Positions 1-8,634 of a DNA stretch of 40,847 nt are shown in pieces. Each line of letters begins with the position of its first letter. Positions within the stretch are counted from its first letter, which is position 1. The translations under genes were made by a program, and so were the position numbers. Below the pieces are notes generated by a model, which saw only the letters and a list, made by a program, of their open reading frames with translations, did no database searches and was not told where the DNA came from. The stretch comes from Bacteroidota bacterium (GTDB taxonomy: Bacteria > Bacteroidota > Rhodothermia > Rhodothermales > Bin80). The stretch spans positions 1-40,847 of the forward strand of contig JAPOTS010000122.1 of assembly GCA_026709065.1 (NCBI GenBank), given 5' to 3'.

Positions 1-36
1 ATGAGCTATATGCCTGCGCCAGAAAATGAGTTTAAC

Positions 37-744
37 CTAATTTTGAAACAACCCCAGCCCCATGATGTCTCGATCAATGGTAGGTGCTACAACTGACTCA
101 ATAACATATTTTCGCCATTCTTCAAGTTTTGTATTTCCGAACCCGTCGGAAAAGGAGCCTGGATAGCCACCAAAAAACATATATTCATTAGCCGTCAACC
201 CGAATACCTGCATCATTTCCCCAAATGTCCAGTGAGGGACCCGAATGGAATCAAAACGACCAACTAGACTTTCATTACGCCCAATAAGCATCCGCCAAGC
301 GGCCGATCCCAAGATCACTACCCGTAGAGGAAACTTCATCCTGTGATCTGTATCCCACATACCTTTCACGATGTTTGACCAGCCAGGAATGATCTGAATC
401 TCATCCAGAAACAACACTAAACCTCGTTCTGAGTCCAGAGAAGCTTGGCGTGCTCTCTCCCATATTTCAACTAAGACCTGTTCATTTGCTTGAAATCCTG
501 TTCGTAAGGTACTTCCAGACTCCTGTAACTCAAACCAGTCAGATTGTTTAGAATCTATACTATCCATAGGTATGTACCAGGATGGGATTTTTGAGTCAAG
601 CAATTTCTTGCGAACTTGAAGAGCAATTGTTGTCTTACCAGCTTGGCGAGGGCCAGTAATGGCGACAATTCGAGTGTGTGAAACTCGAGATACCCGCTCA
701 AAAATGCTATGAACATATGAGCGTTCAAATGTCTCAATCTTCAT
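37..744 (-). CDS. AAA-type ATP-binding protein of the DUF4143-associated family, C-terminally truncated
   Basis: The N-terminal ATPase half of a DUF4143-type AAA protein is present. It has a Walker A motif GPRQAGKTT at residues 31-39, a Walker B motif LFLDEIQ around 111-117 and a sensor-like GSAAW. Family members usually run to about 380-450 residues, with a DUF4143 domain following the conserved DRDIMGL segment. Here the protein stops five residues after that segment, at 235 residues. The other two frames close within about 15 codons and show no DUF4143 sequence, so this looks like a real truncation rather than a single frameshift. The biological role of the family is poorly defined; these genes are common in defence and accessory regions. 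The gene begins next to a 14-bp inverted repeat that could be its operator. It may be non-functional, because the C-terminal domain normally contributes to substrate binding (inference). The left window edge prevents checking for a displaced remainder. Confidence 0.75.
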   Translation of the reverse strand: MKIETFERSYVHSIFERVSRVSHTRIVAITGPRQAGKTTIALQVRKKLLDSKIPSWYIPMDSIDSKQSDWFELQESGSTLRTGFQANEQVLVEIWERARQASLDSERGLVLFLDEIQIIPGWSNIVKGMWDTDHRMKFPLRVVILGSAAWRMLIGRNESLVGRFDSIRVPHWTFGEMMQVFGLTANEYMFFGGYPGSFSDGFGNTKLEEWRKYVIESVVAPTIDRDIMGLGLFQN

Positions 745-786
745 AAAAGTACTATCTTATAGTAATTATTGCAAGATAGTACTTTT
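745..786. promoter_or_regulatory. Perfect 14-bp inverted repeat abutting the ATPase start codon (candidate operator)
   Basis: AAAAGTACTATCTT and its exact reverse complement AAGATAGTACTTTT are separated by 14 nt. The repeat directly touches the ATG of the leftward ATPase gene. A second small palindrome, ATGATA-G-TATCAT at 815-827, shares the GATAGTA core. Symmetry, position and core repetition suggest binding of a dimeric repressor or of the ATPase itself. On the plus strand the arm ends in a T-run, so a terminator-like hairpin is the alternative, but no plus-strand gene precedes it. Confidence 0.45.
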
Positions 787-1392
787 TTATAATTATCAAG
801 TTTCATTAACTTAAATGATAGTATCATAATTCCAACTCAATTATATTCGGGGGCAGGATTATAAATGAGAAACGAGGATCACGACCGATGCCCTCAACTC
901 GTAGATATCCGTAGCATTTTTCATGATTTTCTACTTCACAGTCATCTTGAGATGGTTGATCTTGTTTGTCCATTTATTACCTATTTGAACCGTTTGTAAA
1001 ACCTCCATGTTAACGCTAAAAAATACGTCTCAGATGCTCCATTCAATATTTCTAGCAAAATGCAGAGGTTTTGTAAACGGCTCACTCGTCACCCCAGAGA
1101 TTGGATGATGGGGATGTTGATTCAATAAATTGCTAACTTTATGTTAGATCTTATAGCAGGACGGTTCAATCAGTAATATTTGACGACCCCATTCACCACT
1201 CTTGAGGTCTAATCCAAAGAGATGGTGGATGAAAGACTTACGTTACCAGCTTTATGGTATAGTATGCGACAATCATGAAATGCTCCCTTCGTTAAATCCT
1301 CAAAACTGCCCTTCGATGAAGCACTAAATTGGTAGAATTCCCCAGAGTTTCCTAAATTCAGAAATAACGAATACATTCAAACCAACAATTTC
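787..1392. other. Intergenic stretch with one possible short ORF
   Basis: No established gene is visible. A 44-codon plus-strand frame at 865-999 (ATG to TAA, beginning MRNEDHDRCPQLVD) has a protein-like composition but matches nothing I recognise. It may be a relic or a small protein. The rest shows scattered stops in all frames. The region must hold the promoter of the downstream symporter, but no clear Bacteroidota-type TAnnTTTG box was found close to that gene. Confidence 0.4.
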
Positions 1393-2994
1393 ATGCAATT
1401 TGCTCCGATTGATTATGTTATTTTTGGAGCGTACTGCCTCCTAATAGTGACACTTGGACTTTGGGTTTCACGGGAAAAGAAAGGAAAAGTGAGAGATGCA
1501 GAGGATTATTTTCTCGCTAGCAAATCACTTCCGTGGTGGGCGATTGGTGCTTCCCTGATCGCGTCCAATATCTCTGCAGAGCAGTTTATTGGGATGTCTG
1601 GTTCAGGATTCAGATTAGGATTGGCTATTGCAACCTACGAATGGATGGCAGCAATCACACTATTGCTGGTTGCATGGTTATTCATTCCCATCTACTTGAA
1701 AAAAGGCATCTATACGATGCCACAATTTCTTGAAACACGCTATGATGGGAGAGTCAGAACTCTACTGGCTGTATTCTGGCTCTTGGTTTATGTCTTTGTA
1801 AATCTCACTTCGGTAGTCTATCTGGGGGCGCTGGCTCTGAAGGGAATCATGGGAATATCACTGTGGCAAGGTGTGCTCGCTCTCGCAATTTTTGCAACGG
1901 TTTACAGCGTATATGGTGGACTCAAAGCAGTTGCTTGGACAGATGTAGTTCAAGTCTGTTTCTTGATTGGAGGTGGACTACTGACAACGATTCTTGCATT
2001 GAACGCATACAGTGATGGACAAGGCGTTATCGCTGGTTTTTCTAAGCTACTTAGCGAAATTCCAGACCGATTCAATATGATACTTCAGCCTGGTGAATTG
2101 ATATATACTGATGACGATGGAATGAAACAAGATGCCTGGGAATTACTTCCAGGCATTGGAGTTCTAGTTGGTGGAATGTGGGTTGCTAATTTATTCTACT
2201 GGGGGTGTAATCAGTATATCATCCAAAGAACATTAGCTGCACCATCGCTGAAAGAAGCGCAGCGAGGAGTCGCCTTTGCAGGCTTTCTAAAATTACTCCT
2301 ACCACTCATTGTCGTCATACCTGGAATCGTTGCCTATGCCCTCAAGGCCCCCATTGGAACGGCTGATCAAGCCTATCCATGGTTACTCAATGCATATGTT
2401 GGACCCGGATTGAAAGGCCTTACTTTTGCAGCATTGATTGCAGCAATTGTGTCCTCATTGGCATCAATGATGAATAGTACCAGCACTATCTTTACAATGG
2501 ATCTATACCGCAATTACCTCCGACCGAATGCATCTCAGAAGGACCTAGTTCGCACTGGTAGAATTGTGGCGCTCGTCAGCATGGCTATTGCGGCTGTTCT
2601 GGCCCCCCAACTCGCTTCCCTTGATCAGGTATTCCAATATATTCAGGAATATACTGGGTTTGTGAGTCCTGGCGTTCTTGCTATATTCGTCTTAGGTTTA
2701 TTTTGGAAAAAAGCGACTGCCAATGCAGCTCTGATCTCTGCAGTTCTTAGTATCCCATTGTCTGCAACAATAAAATGGATCATGCCTGAAATGCCATTTT
2801 TGGATCGTATGGGATGGGTCTTTGTGATTTCTGCAGCGTTGATTGTGATCGTTTCGTTACTAGAAGGCAGAGGCAAGGACAGCTCAAAAGCGATTCAACT
2901 TAATCGAAGTGTGATTCAGACAGACCCATTATTCGCAGTCCTCTCTTTCGCTATCCTAGCTATTACTGCAAGTTTATATGCGATTTTCTGGTAA
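1393..2994 (+). CDS. Sodium:solute symporter (SSS family, SGLT-like sugar transporter)
   Basis: This 533-residue inner-membrane protein has about 14 hydrophobic segments, which matches the 500-550 residue, 14-helix SSS fold of Vibrio vSGLT. Diagnostic features are the N-terminal LLIVTLGLWVSREKKG region, the DYFLASKSLPWWAIGASL segment of helix 1, the SNISAEQFIGMSGSGF stretch, and the later SSLASMMNSTSTIFTMDLYR motif around residues 355-374. The last contains the conserved serines near the sodium site. It would couple sodium entry to uptake of a sugar or a related polar solute. The subgroup resembles glucose/galactose carriers, but the substrate is not decided by the sequence. The gene stands alone, with about 650 bp of non-coding DNA upstream and no sugar catabolic genes nearby. 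The first ATG fits the usual N-terminus. No defects are seen. Confidence 0.92.
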   Translation: MQFAPIDYVIFGAYCLLIVTLGLWVSREKKGKVRDAEDYFLASKSLPWWAIGASLIASNISAEQFIGMSGSGFRLGLAIATYEWMAAITLLLVAWLFIPIYLKKGIYTMPQFLETRYDGRVRTLLAVFWLLVYVFVNLTSVVYLGALALKGIMGISLWQGVLALAIFATVYSVYGGLKAVAWTDVVQVCFLIGGGLLTTILALNAYSDGQGVIAGFSKLLSEIPDRFNMILQPGELIYTDDDGMKQDAWELLPGIGVLVGGMWVANLFYWGCNQYIIQRTLAAPSLKEAQRGVAFAGFLKLLLPLIVVIPGIVAYALKAPIGTADQAYPWLLNAYVGPGLKGLTFAALIAAIVSSLASMMNSTSTIFTMDLYRNYLRPNASQKDLVRTGRIVALVSMAIAAVLAPQLASLDQVFQYIQEYTGFVSPGVLAIFVLGLFWKKATANAALISAVLSIPLSATIKWIMPEMPFLDRMGWVFVISAALIVIVSLLEGRGKDSSKAIQLNRSVIQTDPLFAVLSFAILAITASLYAIFW

Positions 2995-3351
2995 TTCAAG
3001 AGTCCTTAATTCACGCATTGATCGGAAAGTGACTTACATTCAATCAAATTTCCTTATAGCTCTAATTGAAAAGCAGTTAACGCCCATTGATTTATCATTT
3101 CAGTGTGAAGAGATAGCCCCCGGCCATAATGATGTTATGTTATAATTAACTGCAAATCTTCGCTATCTGGTCCCAGACGTTGATTTTTCAATTGTTGATT
3201 CTGCTCAATACTGCAGCCCGTTGCATGAACTCTAATGGTGTGAGACCATCACTGCGAGGATTCTCACTCAAGTGTTCATGGCTTTACCAAACTCCGCGCC
3301 GAGCTCTTTGAGATTGCGCAGATTCCTCTGGTTTCATCAGTTGGAATGGAG
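2995..3351. other. Intergenic stretch with a probable gene relic on the minus strand
   Basis: There is no intact gene. On the minus strand, two consecutive frames read like the end of a protein: a segment around 3270-3310 ending KELGAEFGKAMNT, then, after a frame change, a segment at about 3190-3260 containing DGLTPLEFMQRAAVLSR before a stop. The layout suggests a decayed C-terminus, possibly of an insertion-sequence or recombinase gene, but I cannot name the family. No terminator hairpin for the symporter was seen. Confidence 0.3.
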
Positions 3352-3855
3352 TCAAGTAGATTGGACAACGTCTACAATTGTGTCTCGAAATTTTATTCCA
3401 ATGACACGACGCACATCAAACTCTGACATACCGTTATCGTAAGCCATCTCACGTATTCGCCTAGTCTCTTCATCAGAGTAAATTTCGTCAGTCTGCACAT
3501 ACCTAAAGCAAAACTCTTGGATTTCGTAAGAATCTTTGTTATTAAATGAGGTTTTAGTAGCCTGACCAAATCGTTCAACCCACTTAGATGCGTCTAATTC
3601 TTTCCAAATCTTTTTTCCTAAATCATTGAGCTGTAAAGGGCTTCGCGTGTCAATAACATCTCTCTTAGGCTTAGAAAGGATATTCAATAATTTGTCGTTG
3701 ATTTCACGAAGATCTGTTTTTACTTCCTTCATAAAATCTTTGAAATTTCTCTGGTTTGCACTAATGCGACCCAACCATACCCCTACACCGATCAGTAACG
3801 TTGCAACGGTAAGAAACCCAGCTTCTATTTTAATCCACTCAATCATAGCTTCCAT
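3352..3855 (-). CDS. Hypothetical membrane-anchored protein
   Basis: I do not recognise this 167-residue protein. It has one clear transmembrane helix at about residues 12-29 (FLTVATLLIGVGVWLG). A charged, helical and probably coiled-coil stretch follows at about 33-62 (NQRNFKDFMKEVKTDLREIN). The C-terminal part is soluble, rich in acidic and aromatic residues, and has no catalytic motif I can identify. The layout is that of a small protein tethered to the inner membrane with a cytoplasmic helical domain. It stands alone between relic-bearing intergenic regions. Codon use and composition look normal, and the reading frame is much longer than chance, so I consider it a real gene, possibly accessory. 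There is no strong ribosome binding site. Confidence 0.6.
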   Translation of the reverse strand: MEAMIEWIKIEAGFLTVATLLIGVGVWLGRISANQRNFKDFMKEVKTDLREINDKLLNILSKPKRDVIDTRSPLQLNDLGKKIWKELDASKWVERFGQATKTSFNNKDSYEIQEFCFRYVQTDEIYSDEETRRIREMAYDNGMSEFDVRRVIGIKFRDTIVDVVQST

Positions 3856-4363
3856 GTGCTCATTGTCTAATCATACTCCGTGCGGAGATCTTCGGGGTCG
3901 CATTTAGGTTACTTTGTTTTTTTATTAAGTGAAATAGTGTAGATTGTTGATGTATCGATTTATGCATTCATATAAATTCGCATTGATTTACCCCTTTAAA
4001 ACTGGATCTGCGCACCATTTGCGCAAGTATATCAAGACCCTCAAGCGAAGAATTGTCTAATCCAAGCATTTTGAATAATTCAGTATCATGTCTTTTCTGT
4101 TCTGAATACTAATGTTTCGCTGGCGAGCGGAAATGAGGACCCTTTGAATTCGTCTAAGATCACTAAACATTGTTTGAGTTGGTCTTCTATGTTAATGTAG
4201 CCCTATATCCACAAGATTCTGATAGAACAATTTACAAAACTGATATAGTTTAACAAAGTTCAAGTTTAGTGCATATTGCCTTATGTTATAATGGTTCTAC
4301 CACGAATTTAATTCCCAAATAATAACCTCATCCTAAATTCACTCAAATAAGGCATATTTGTTA
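3856..4363. other. Intergenic stretch with a short relic frame
   Basis: There is no clear gene. A minus-strand frame at 3968-4069 (33 codons, beginning MLGLDNSSLEGLDILAQMV) continues open for a further dozen codons upstream without a start. It looks like the tail of a degraded protein gene of unknown family. A 12-mer TTATGTTATAAT occurs here near 4281 and also near 3136, too weak to interpret. Downstream of uvrC, TGCCTTAT and ATAAGGCA form a loose inverted pair around 4278-4353, but no compact terminator is apparent. Confidence 0.3.
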
Positions 4364-6232
4364 TCATTTGCTAGGTGCCTTATCTCGAAAATACTCCAGA
4401 ATTTCGTTTGCTATTGACTGACCAACCAAATTTCTGAGTACCTTTTCATCAGCTTCTTTTACTTTCCGAACGGATCCAAATGCTCTGATGAGTTTCTGCA
4501 TTGTCTTCGTCCCTACACCAGGAATGTTTAGCAACTCCGAATGAAGCATTCGATCCTTGCGTTGCTTACGCTGAATCTTTATTGCAAAACGATGTGCCTC
4601 ATCACGGATGCGCTGAATCAGTTGTAGCGATGCACTCTGCTTAGCAATATGAAAAGGATCCCTTTCCCCTGGAAAATATACCTCTTCCAATCGTTTTGAG
4701 AGTCCGATCACAGGAAATTTTCCGTAGGTATCAGTCTGCTTCAATGCTTTAACTGCACTTGAAAGTTGCCCCTTTCCCCCATCAACGATAATTAAATCAG
4801 GCAACGGACCCTCTTCATCCTGAATGCGACGAAATCGCCTCTGTACAACCTCTTCCATTGCGAGAAAATCATCCGGTTTCCCATCGGCGACTCGACGAAT
4901 TTTGTAACTGCGATAATCACTCTTTCTCGGGCGACCATTATGAAATACCACACACGAAGCCACCGTCCCCGTTCCTCCTAAATGAGAAATATCGAAACAT
5001 TCAATTCTCTTGGGCAATGTTTTCAATCGCAAATCTTCCTGCAAGGCTTTGATAGCGAAGGGGATTCGATCTTCTCCTCGTTTGAGTAGCTCAAGTTTAT
5101 ATTCTCCCAAGATAAGGTCAGCATTAGCCTGAACCATTCGCATCAGTTCTGCTTTATCTCCGCGCTGTGGGACATGCAAGTGAATTTTCTTCCCTCGTTG
5201 TTTGCTCAAAAAATCAATGATTGTATCACTTTCAGAGGTTTGGATATTCAGAAAAACCTCATCTGGAAAGAAAACGGTCTGGGTATAATAGTTTTCTAGA
5301 TATCGTTGCATGAGTGCCTCATCATCAAAACCATCTATTTGACGCATGATTTTGTGCTCACGCCCAACAATCTTGCCTTCGCGCACCTTGAAACAGATCC
5401 CAACCGCGGCATTCTCATCCCGAGCCGTTGAAAGAGCAAAAAGGTCTCGATCCACAGGTTTTGAAGTCACTACTTTTTGCCTCTGTCCATAATTTTCTAT
5501 AGCATCAATTTGATTCCTCAACCGCACAGCCTCTTCGTACTCCTTTTCTAAACTCGCCTGATTCATTAAATCTTGTAGAGTCTGCTTCAATGCACCAGTA
5601 TGTCCATTTAAAAACATCTCTACTTGTGCAATCGTCTCATCATACGATAGCCTGGCTTGATAGCCAACACATGGCCCAGCACATTTCTTGATATGATATT
5701 CCAGACACACCCGATACTTACCCTGCTCAATTGGCTCAGGCGACAAATCTAAAGAACATGTCCGGAGCTTGAAAATATTACGTATCACTTTAAGCGCACG
5801 CTTCATGGCTCGTACATCCGCATAGGGGCCGAAATATTTTGATCCATCTTTGATTATGCGCCGAGTTGTAAATACACGGGGAAACGGCTCATTTTTTATG
5901 CAGATATACGGGTACGTCTTATCATCCTTCAGATTGATATTGTAACGAGGTTTGCGTTCTTTGATCAGATTATTTTCAAGGATCAATGCCTCCGCCTCGT
6001 TATCGGTTACAATGACTTCAACATTCACAGCTTTCGCAACCAAGAGCTTGATCCGTCCATGCATTTGAGGATCATCACGAAAATAGGAACGAACACGGCT
6101 TCGGAGATTTTTCGCCTTACCAATGTAAAGAGGCCTATCATGTTGATCCAGAAATTGATAGACTCCACACCCCGTCGGCAGCTCAGACACTTTTGTAAGT
6201 AAGATATTTTTTATCGTACTAGTCTTACCCAT
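4364..6232 (-). CDS. uvrC: UvrABC system protein C (excinuclease subunit C)
   Basis: UvrC makes both incisions around a DNA lesion held by UvrB in nucleotide-excision repair. The 622-residue length is normal. Domains in order: an N-terminal GIY-YIG nuclease (residues about 20-100, with GVYQF and YIGKAKNLRSRV) for the 3' cut; a cysteine cluster C159, C176, C184 and C188 matching the reported UvrC iron-sulfur site; a UVR domain for UvrB binding (about 215-250); and the RNase H-like endonuclease with D414 (ECFDISH), D485 (VDGGKGQL) and H547 for the 5' cut. A tandem helix-hairpin-helix containing NIPGVGTKTMQKL ends the protein. The start ATG lies inside the end of the upstream epimerase gene (8-bp overlap, ATGGGTAA), so the two are probably co-transcribed and translationally coupled. 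No defect is visible. Confidence 0.97.
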   Translation of the reverse strand: MGKTSTIKNILLTKVSELPTGCGVYQFLDQHDRPLYIGKAKNLRSRVRSYFRDDPQMHGRIKLLVAKAVNVEVIVTDNEAEALILENNLIKERKPRYNINLKDDKTYPYICIKNEPFPRVFTTRRIIKDGSKYFGPYADVRAMKRALKVIRNIFKLRTCSLDLSPEPIEQGKYRVCLEYHIKKCAGPCVGYQARLSYDETIAQVEMFLNGHTGALKQTLQDLMNQASLEKEYEEAVRLRNQIDAIENYGQRQKVVTSKPVDRDLFALSTARDENAAVGICFKVREGKIVGREHKIMRQIDGFDDEALMQRYLENYYTQTVFFPDEVFLNIQTSESDTIIDFLSKQRGKKIHLHVPQRGDKAELMRMVQANADLILGEYKLELLKRGEDRIPFAIKALQEDLRLKTLPKRIECFDISHLGGTGTVASCVVFHNGRPRKSDYRSYKIRRVADGKPDDFLAMEEVVQRRFRRIQDEEGPLPDLIIVDGGKGQLSSAVKALKQTDTYGKFPVIGLSKRLEEVYFPGERDPFHIAKQSASLQLIQRIRDEAHRFAIKIQRKQRKDRMLHSELLNIPGVGTKTMQKLIRAFGSVRKVKEADEKVLRNLVGQSIANEILEYFRDKAPSK

Positions 6233-6971
6233 GGTCTATGGATTCCCAGAAGTCAAATATTACCGCGGGAAGACATTTGTGCTGGATACTCACTGGCAAT
6301 ACAACAACTTGTGCATCGGGCCACTGGCACTGTAATTGATACGCATGTGTAGATTGGGTGCTAACCTCACTGATGAGTATTGGTACAGATGGTGATTGTA
6401 ACTCTTGACCAACTAATCTTTTTGAAGCATTATGGATCACCACACTCCGACCGATGGAAGAAACTCCTTGACTGGTGACCACATGTTCTGAGTCAGAACC
6501 CGACGTAATGCAACGTCCACTTGAAAGCATTGTTTTTTCTAATTCATCACACTGATCAAATAGAACTGTATACTGATTCATTAGTTGGCAAAACTCTACT
6601 AAAATCCCGCCAGTATCTCTGGGATCCAAAAAGAAAATACGCTTTCCATTCGCACCAAAAACAGGGCTATCCGTGAGCGGGATGAACCCTTCGTTGCACA
6701 TTTTATGAAATTGCAGTTGTATATTATTCACCCGAAATGCAATGTGATGAAGCCCTGGACCTCGTTTATCAAGAGATCGCTTTAAATCTGATGTATGATC
6801 AATGGATTCAAGGACTTCGATGTGGGTTTCATCTCCATAGAATCGGGCCCGAACCCCTTGTTGAATAATATTCTCAGGGACTGCAGGAGCACATTCTGCA
6901 AGCTTATTGAGGACTCTCTCTATCACCTCTGCATCGTTTACAGCGATGCCTATATGATCAATCGTTAGCAT
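6225..6971 (-). CDS. mce: Methylmalonyl-CoA epimerase with an unexplained C-terminal extension
   Basis: Members of this glyoxalase/VOC-fold family interconvert (R)- and (S)-methylmalonyl-CoA in propionate metabolism. Signature elements are the N-terminal LTIDHIGIAV with the first metal-binding His, then GPGLHHIAFRV and GGILVEFCQ with the later His and Glu ligands. I chose the ATG at 6971 because the family begins just before DHIGIAV; an in-frame ATG at 7028 would add 19 residues of unlike sequence. Typical epimerases have about 130-150 residues, and this one has 248. The last 110 or so residues, from about the LMNQYTVLFDQ region, form an additional segment with no domain I recognise. They have ordinary composition and no stop, so this is a fusion or lineage-specific extension. 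The gene is divergent from rsmB and overlaps uvrC by 8 bp. The function of the epimerase half is confident; that of the tail is unknown. Confidence 0.85.
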   Translation of the reverse strand: MLTIDHIGIAVNDAEVIERVLNKLAECAPAVPENIIQQGVRARFYGDETHIEVLESIDHTSDLKRSLDKRGPGLHHIAFRVNNIQLQFHKMCNEGFIPLTDSPVFGANGKRIFFLDPRDTGGILVEFCQLMNQYTVLFDQCDELEKTMLSSGRCITSGSDSEHVVTSQGVSSIGRSVVIHNASKRLVGQELQSPSVPILISEVSTQSTHAYQLQCQWPDAQVVVLPVSIQHKCLPAVIFDFWESIDHG

Positions 6972-7056
6972 AAGGATGAAATTTTTATCTATGTTGTACG
7001 CTTTAACAGTAAGATAATAAAGACGCAATTATTGAGTAGCATTTTTTGAAACATTG

Positions 7057-8355
7057 ATGAGTAATAGATCACCCAATGATCGCATAGAGGCGGTTAATCA
7101 GTTGCTACGAATTACACGCGACAAGGCATATCGTAACTTAATTGATCATAACTCCACCCCAAAGGTGGTTGCACTCGTTTCTACTGTCACTCGGTGGAAA
7201 CGATACCTGTTATTTCTACTACATCATTTCTTAAACAATCAGTCAAAGACGCTTCCTGCCCCATTAGAACAACTACTGTTGATAGGACTGGCCGAATTGG
7301 TCTTACTTGATAGGCCTCCTCACGCAGTCGTGAACGAAATCGTCAATATCGCAAGATCTCTAAGACTCAATACAAAACTAACCAATGGACTTCTCAGATC
7401 CGTGGCCCGTTCGCTCAACGTATTGCCCGAACCTGAGACTGGAAACCCGATTCGTGATTTAGCTATTCGGTGGTCACATCCTACATGGATGACGCGCCGA
7501 TATATCAATCGGTTTGGCATCAATGAGACGAAACAGCTTCTACAATGTAATAATACGCCACCCCAATATAGTATCCGTGTCAATCAAATGAAGATCAGCG
7601 CATCACTGTTGACCGAAAGATTCCGCAGTCAAGCTATCTCGGTAATGCCCTCAGAATTCTTAGAGGATTATTTTCGGGTTCAACCCATAGGCCCTCTCAT
7701 CAAAGAAGGTTATCTTGATCAGGGACTGTGTAATATTCACGACGAAAGTGCAGGTCTTGTAGTGGCTTTACTTGATCCCCAGCAAGGCGAGATCATTTTG
7801 GATACCTGTGCTGCTCCTGGCGGCAAAGCAATTGCTACCGCTTGCAGAATGCAAGGATCTGGGCAATTGCACGCATGGGACAAGCATCCAAACCGTCTGA
7901 AAAAAGTGAAGCAGATAGCAAATATTCAAGGATTGGACAATATTCATGTGAAGGTTTTAGACCTATTGGAGAGCCCTCCATTTCAAGCCGACCGTGTCCT
8001 GTTGGATGTGCCTTGCAGTGGAACAGGTGTCATGACCAAGCGGGCAGACTTGCGGTGGCAACGTGGTGAATCTGATCTCCAAGATTTGATCACGTTGCAA
8101 CAAAATCTACTGGATGCCTGCATCAATCATGTGAAACCTGGTGGCTGTCTCGTTTATAGTACCTGCTCCATTGAGCCCGAAGAGAATGAAGATCAAATTG
8201 ATGCGTTTTTACAACGCCATTCTGAATTTGAAATTGAACATGGAGAGAATTTTCTTCCCTTAAAAGTTTTAACTGCATCTGGTTATCTATTGACACTTCC
8301 CCATCACCATGGAAGTGATGGCGCGTTTGGTGCGCGATTACGTAAATGTTATTAA
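7057..8355 (+). CDS. rsmB: 16S rRNA (cytosine-C5)-methyltransferase, RsmB family
   Basis: This protein transfers a methyl group from S-adenosylmethionine to a cytosine of 16S rRNA, by homology C967. It has an N-terminal NusB-like RNA-binding domain (about residues 5-125) and a C-terminal Rossmann methyltransferase. The latter contains the SAM loop LDTCAAPGGK (about 248-257), the motif IV cysteine in DVPCSGTGV (about 320) and the catalytic cysteine in VYSTCSIEPEEN (about 370). Length 432 fits the family. The frame is open from a TTG at 7054 immediately before an ATG; I take the ATG. It is transcribed divergently from the epimerase-uvrC pair with a short shared promoter region (about 85 bp to the epimerase ATG). 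No other ribosomal genes are adjacent. Confidence 0.93.
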   Translation: MSNRSPNDRIEAVNQLLRITRDKAYRNLIDHNSTPKVVALVSTVTRWKRYLLFLLHHFLNNQSKTLPAPLEQLLLIGLAELVLLDRPPHAVVNEIVNIARSLRLNTKLTNGLLRSVARSLNVLPEPETGNPIRDLAIRWSHPTWMTRRYINRFGINETKQLLQCNNTPPQYSIRVNQMKISASLLTERFRSQAISVMPSEFLEDYFRVQPIGPLIKEGYLDQGLCNIHDESAGLVVALLDPQQGEIILDTCAAPGGKAIATACRMQGSGQLHAWDKHPNRLKKVKQIANIQGLDNIHVKVLDLLESPPFQADRVLLDVPCSGTGVMTKRADLRWQRGESDLQDLITLQQNLLDACINHVKPGGCLVYSTCSIEPEENEDQIDAFLQRHSEFEIEHGENFLPLKVLTASGYLLTLPHHHGSDGAFGARLRKCY

Positions 8356-8613
8356 AATCCCTTCAACAATATTCAATGCTTTTGGTAGAAATTTATTCGA
8401 TTTTTGCAATGACATGATAGAATTAATTGTGATCGGTTAAATAAGTCACATTTTGTCATTTCCCCTTTTGCTCCCGTTAGCCTGAATTATTAGAACTTCG
8501 CATAATTTTGACACTCCATTGATGGATACCTTAGATTCTCTGAAAACTCAAATCATTTAACTGGTCGGTTCGTACGAAATGACTGTTTGTCAGTACAAGT
8601 CGGTTCAGCGTAT

Positions 8614-8621
8614 TACTTTTG
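8614..8621 (+). promoter_or_regulatory. Possible Bacteroidota-type -7 promoter box
   Basis: TACTTTTG fits the Bacteroidota -7 consensus TAnnTTTG and lies 13 nt before the ATG of the PorV-like gene. A TTG lies upstream, but the spacing of about 24 nt is longer than the usual 19-21 nt, so the -33 element is weak. This is a motif match only. Confidence 0.3.
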
Positions 8622-8634
8622 AATCCCCCGATCA

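Noticed and set aside
15-27. 13-mer TGCGCCAGAAAAT at the left edge recurring near 16752
   Set aside because: Thirteen bases matching once in 41 kb is expected by chance, and flanks do not align.
3132-4293. 12-mer TTATGTTATAAT near 3136 and 4281
   Set aside because: AT-rich, short, and with unlike flanks; not a convincing repeat.
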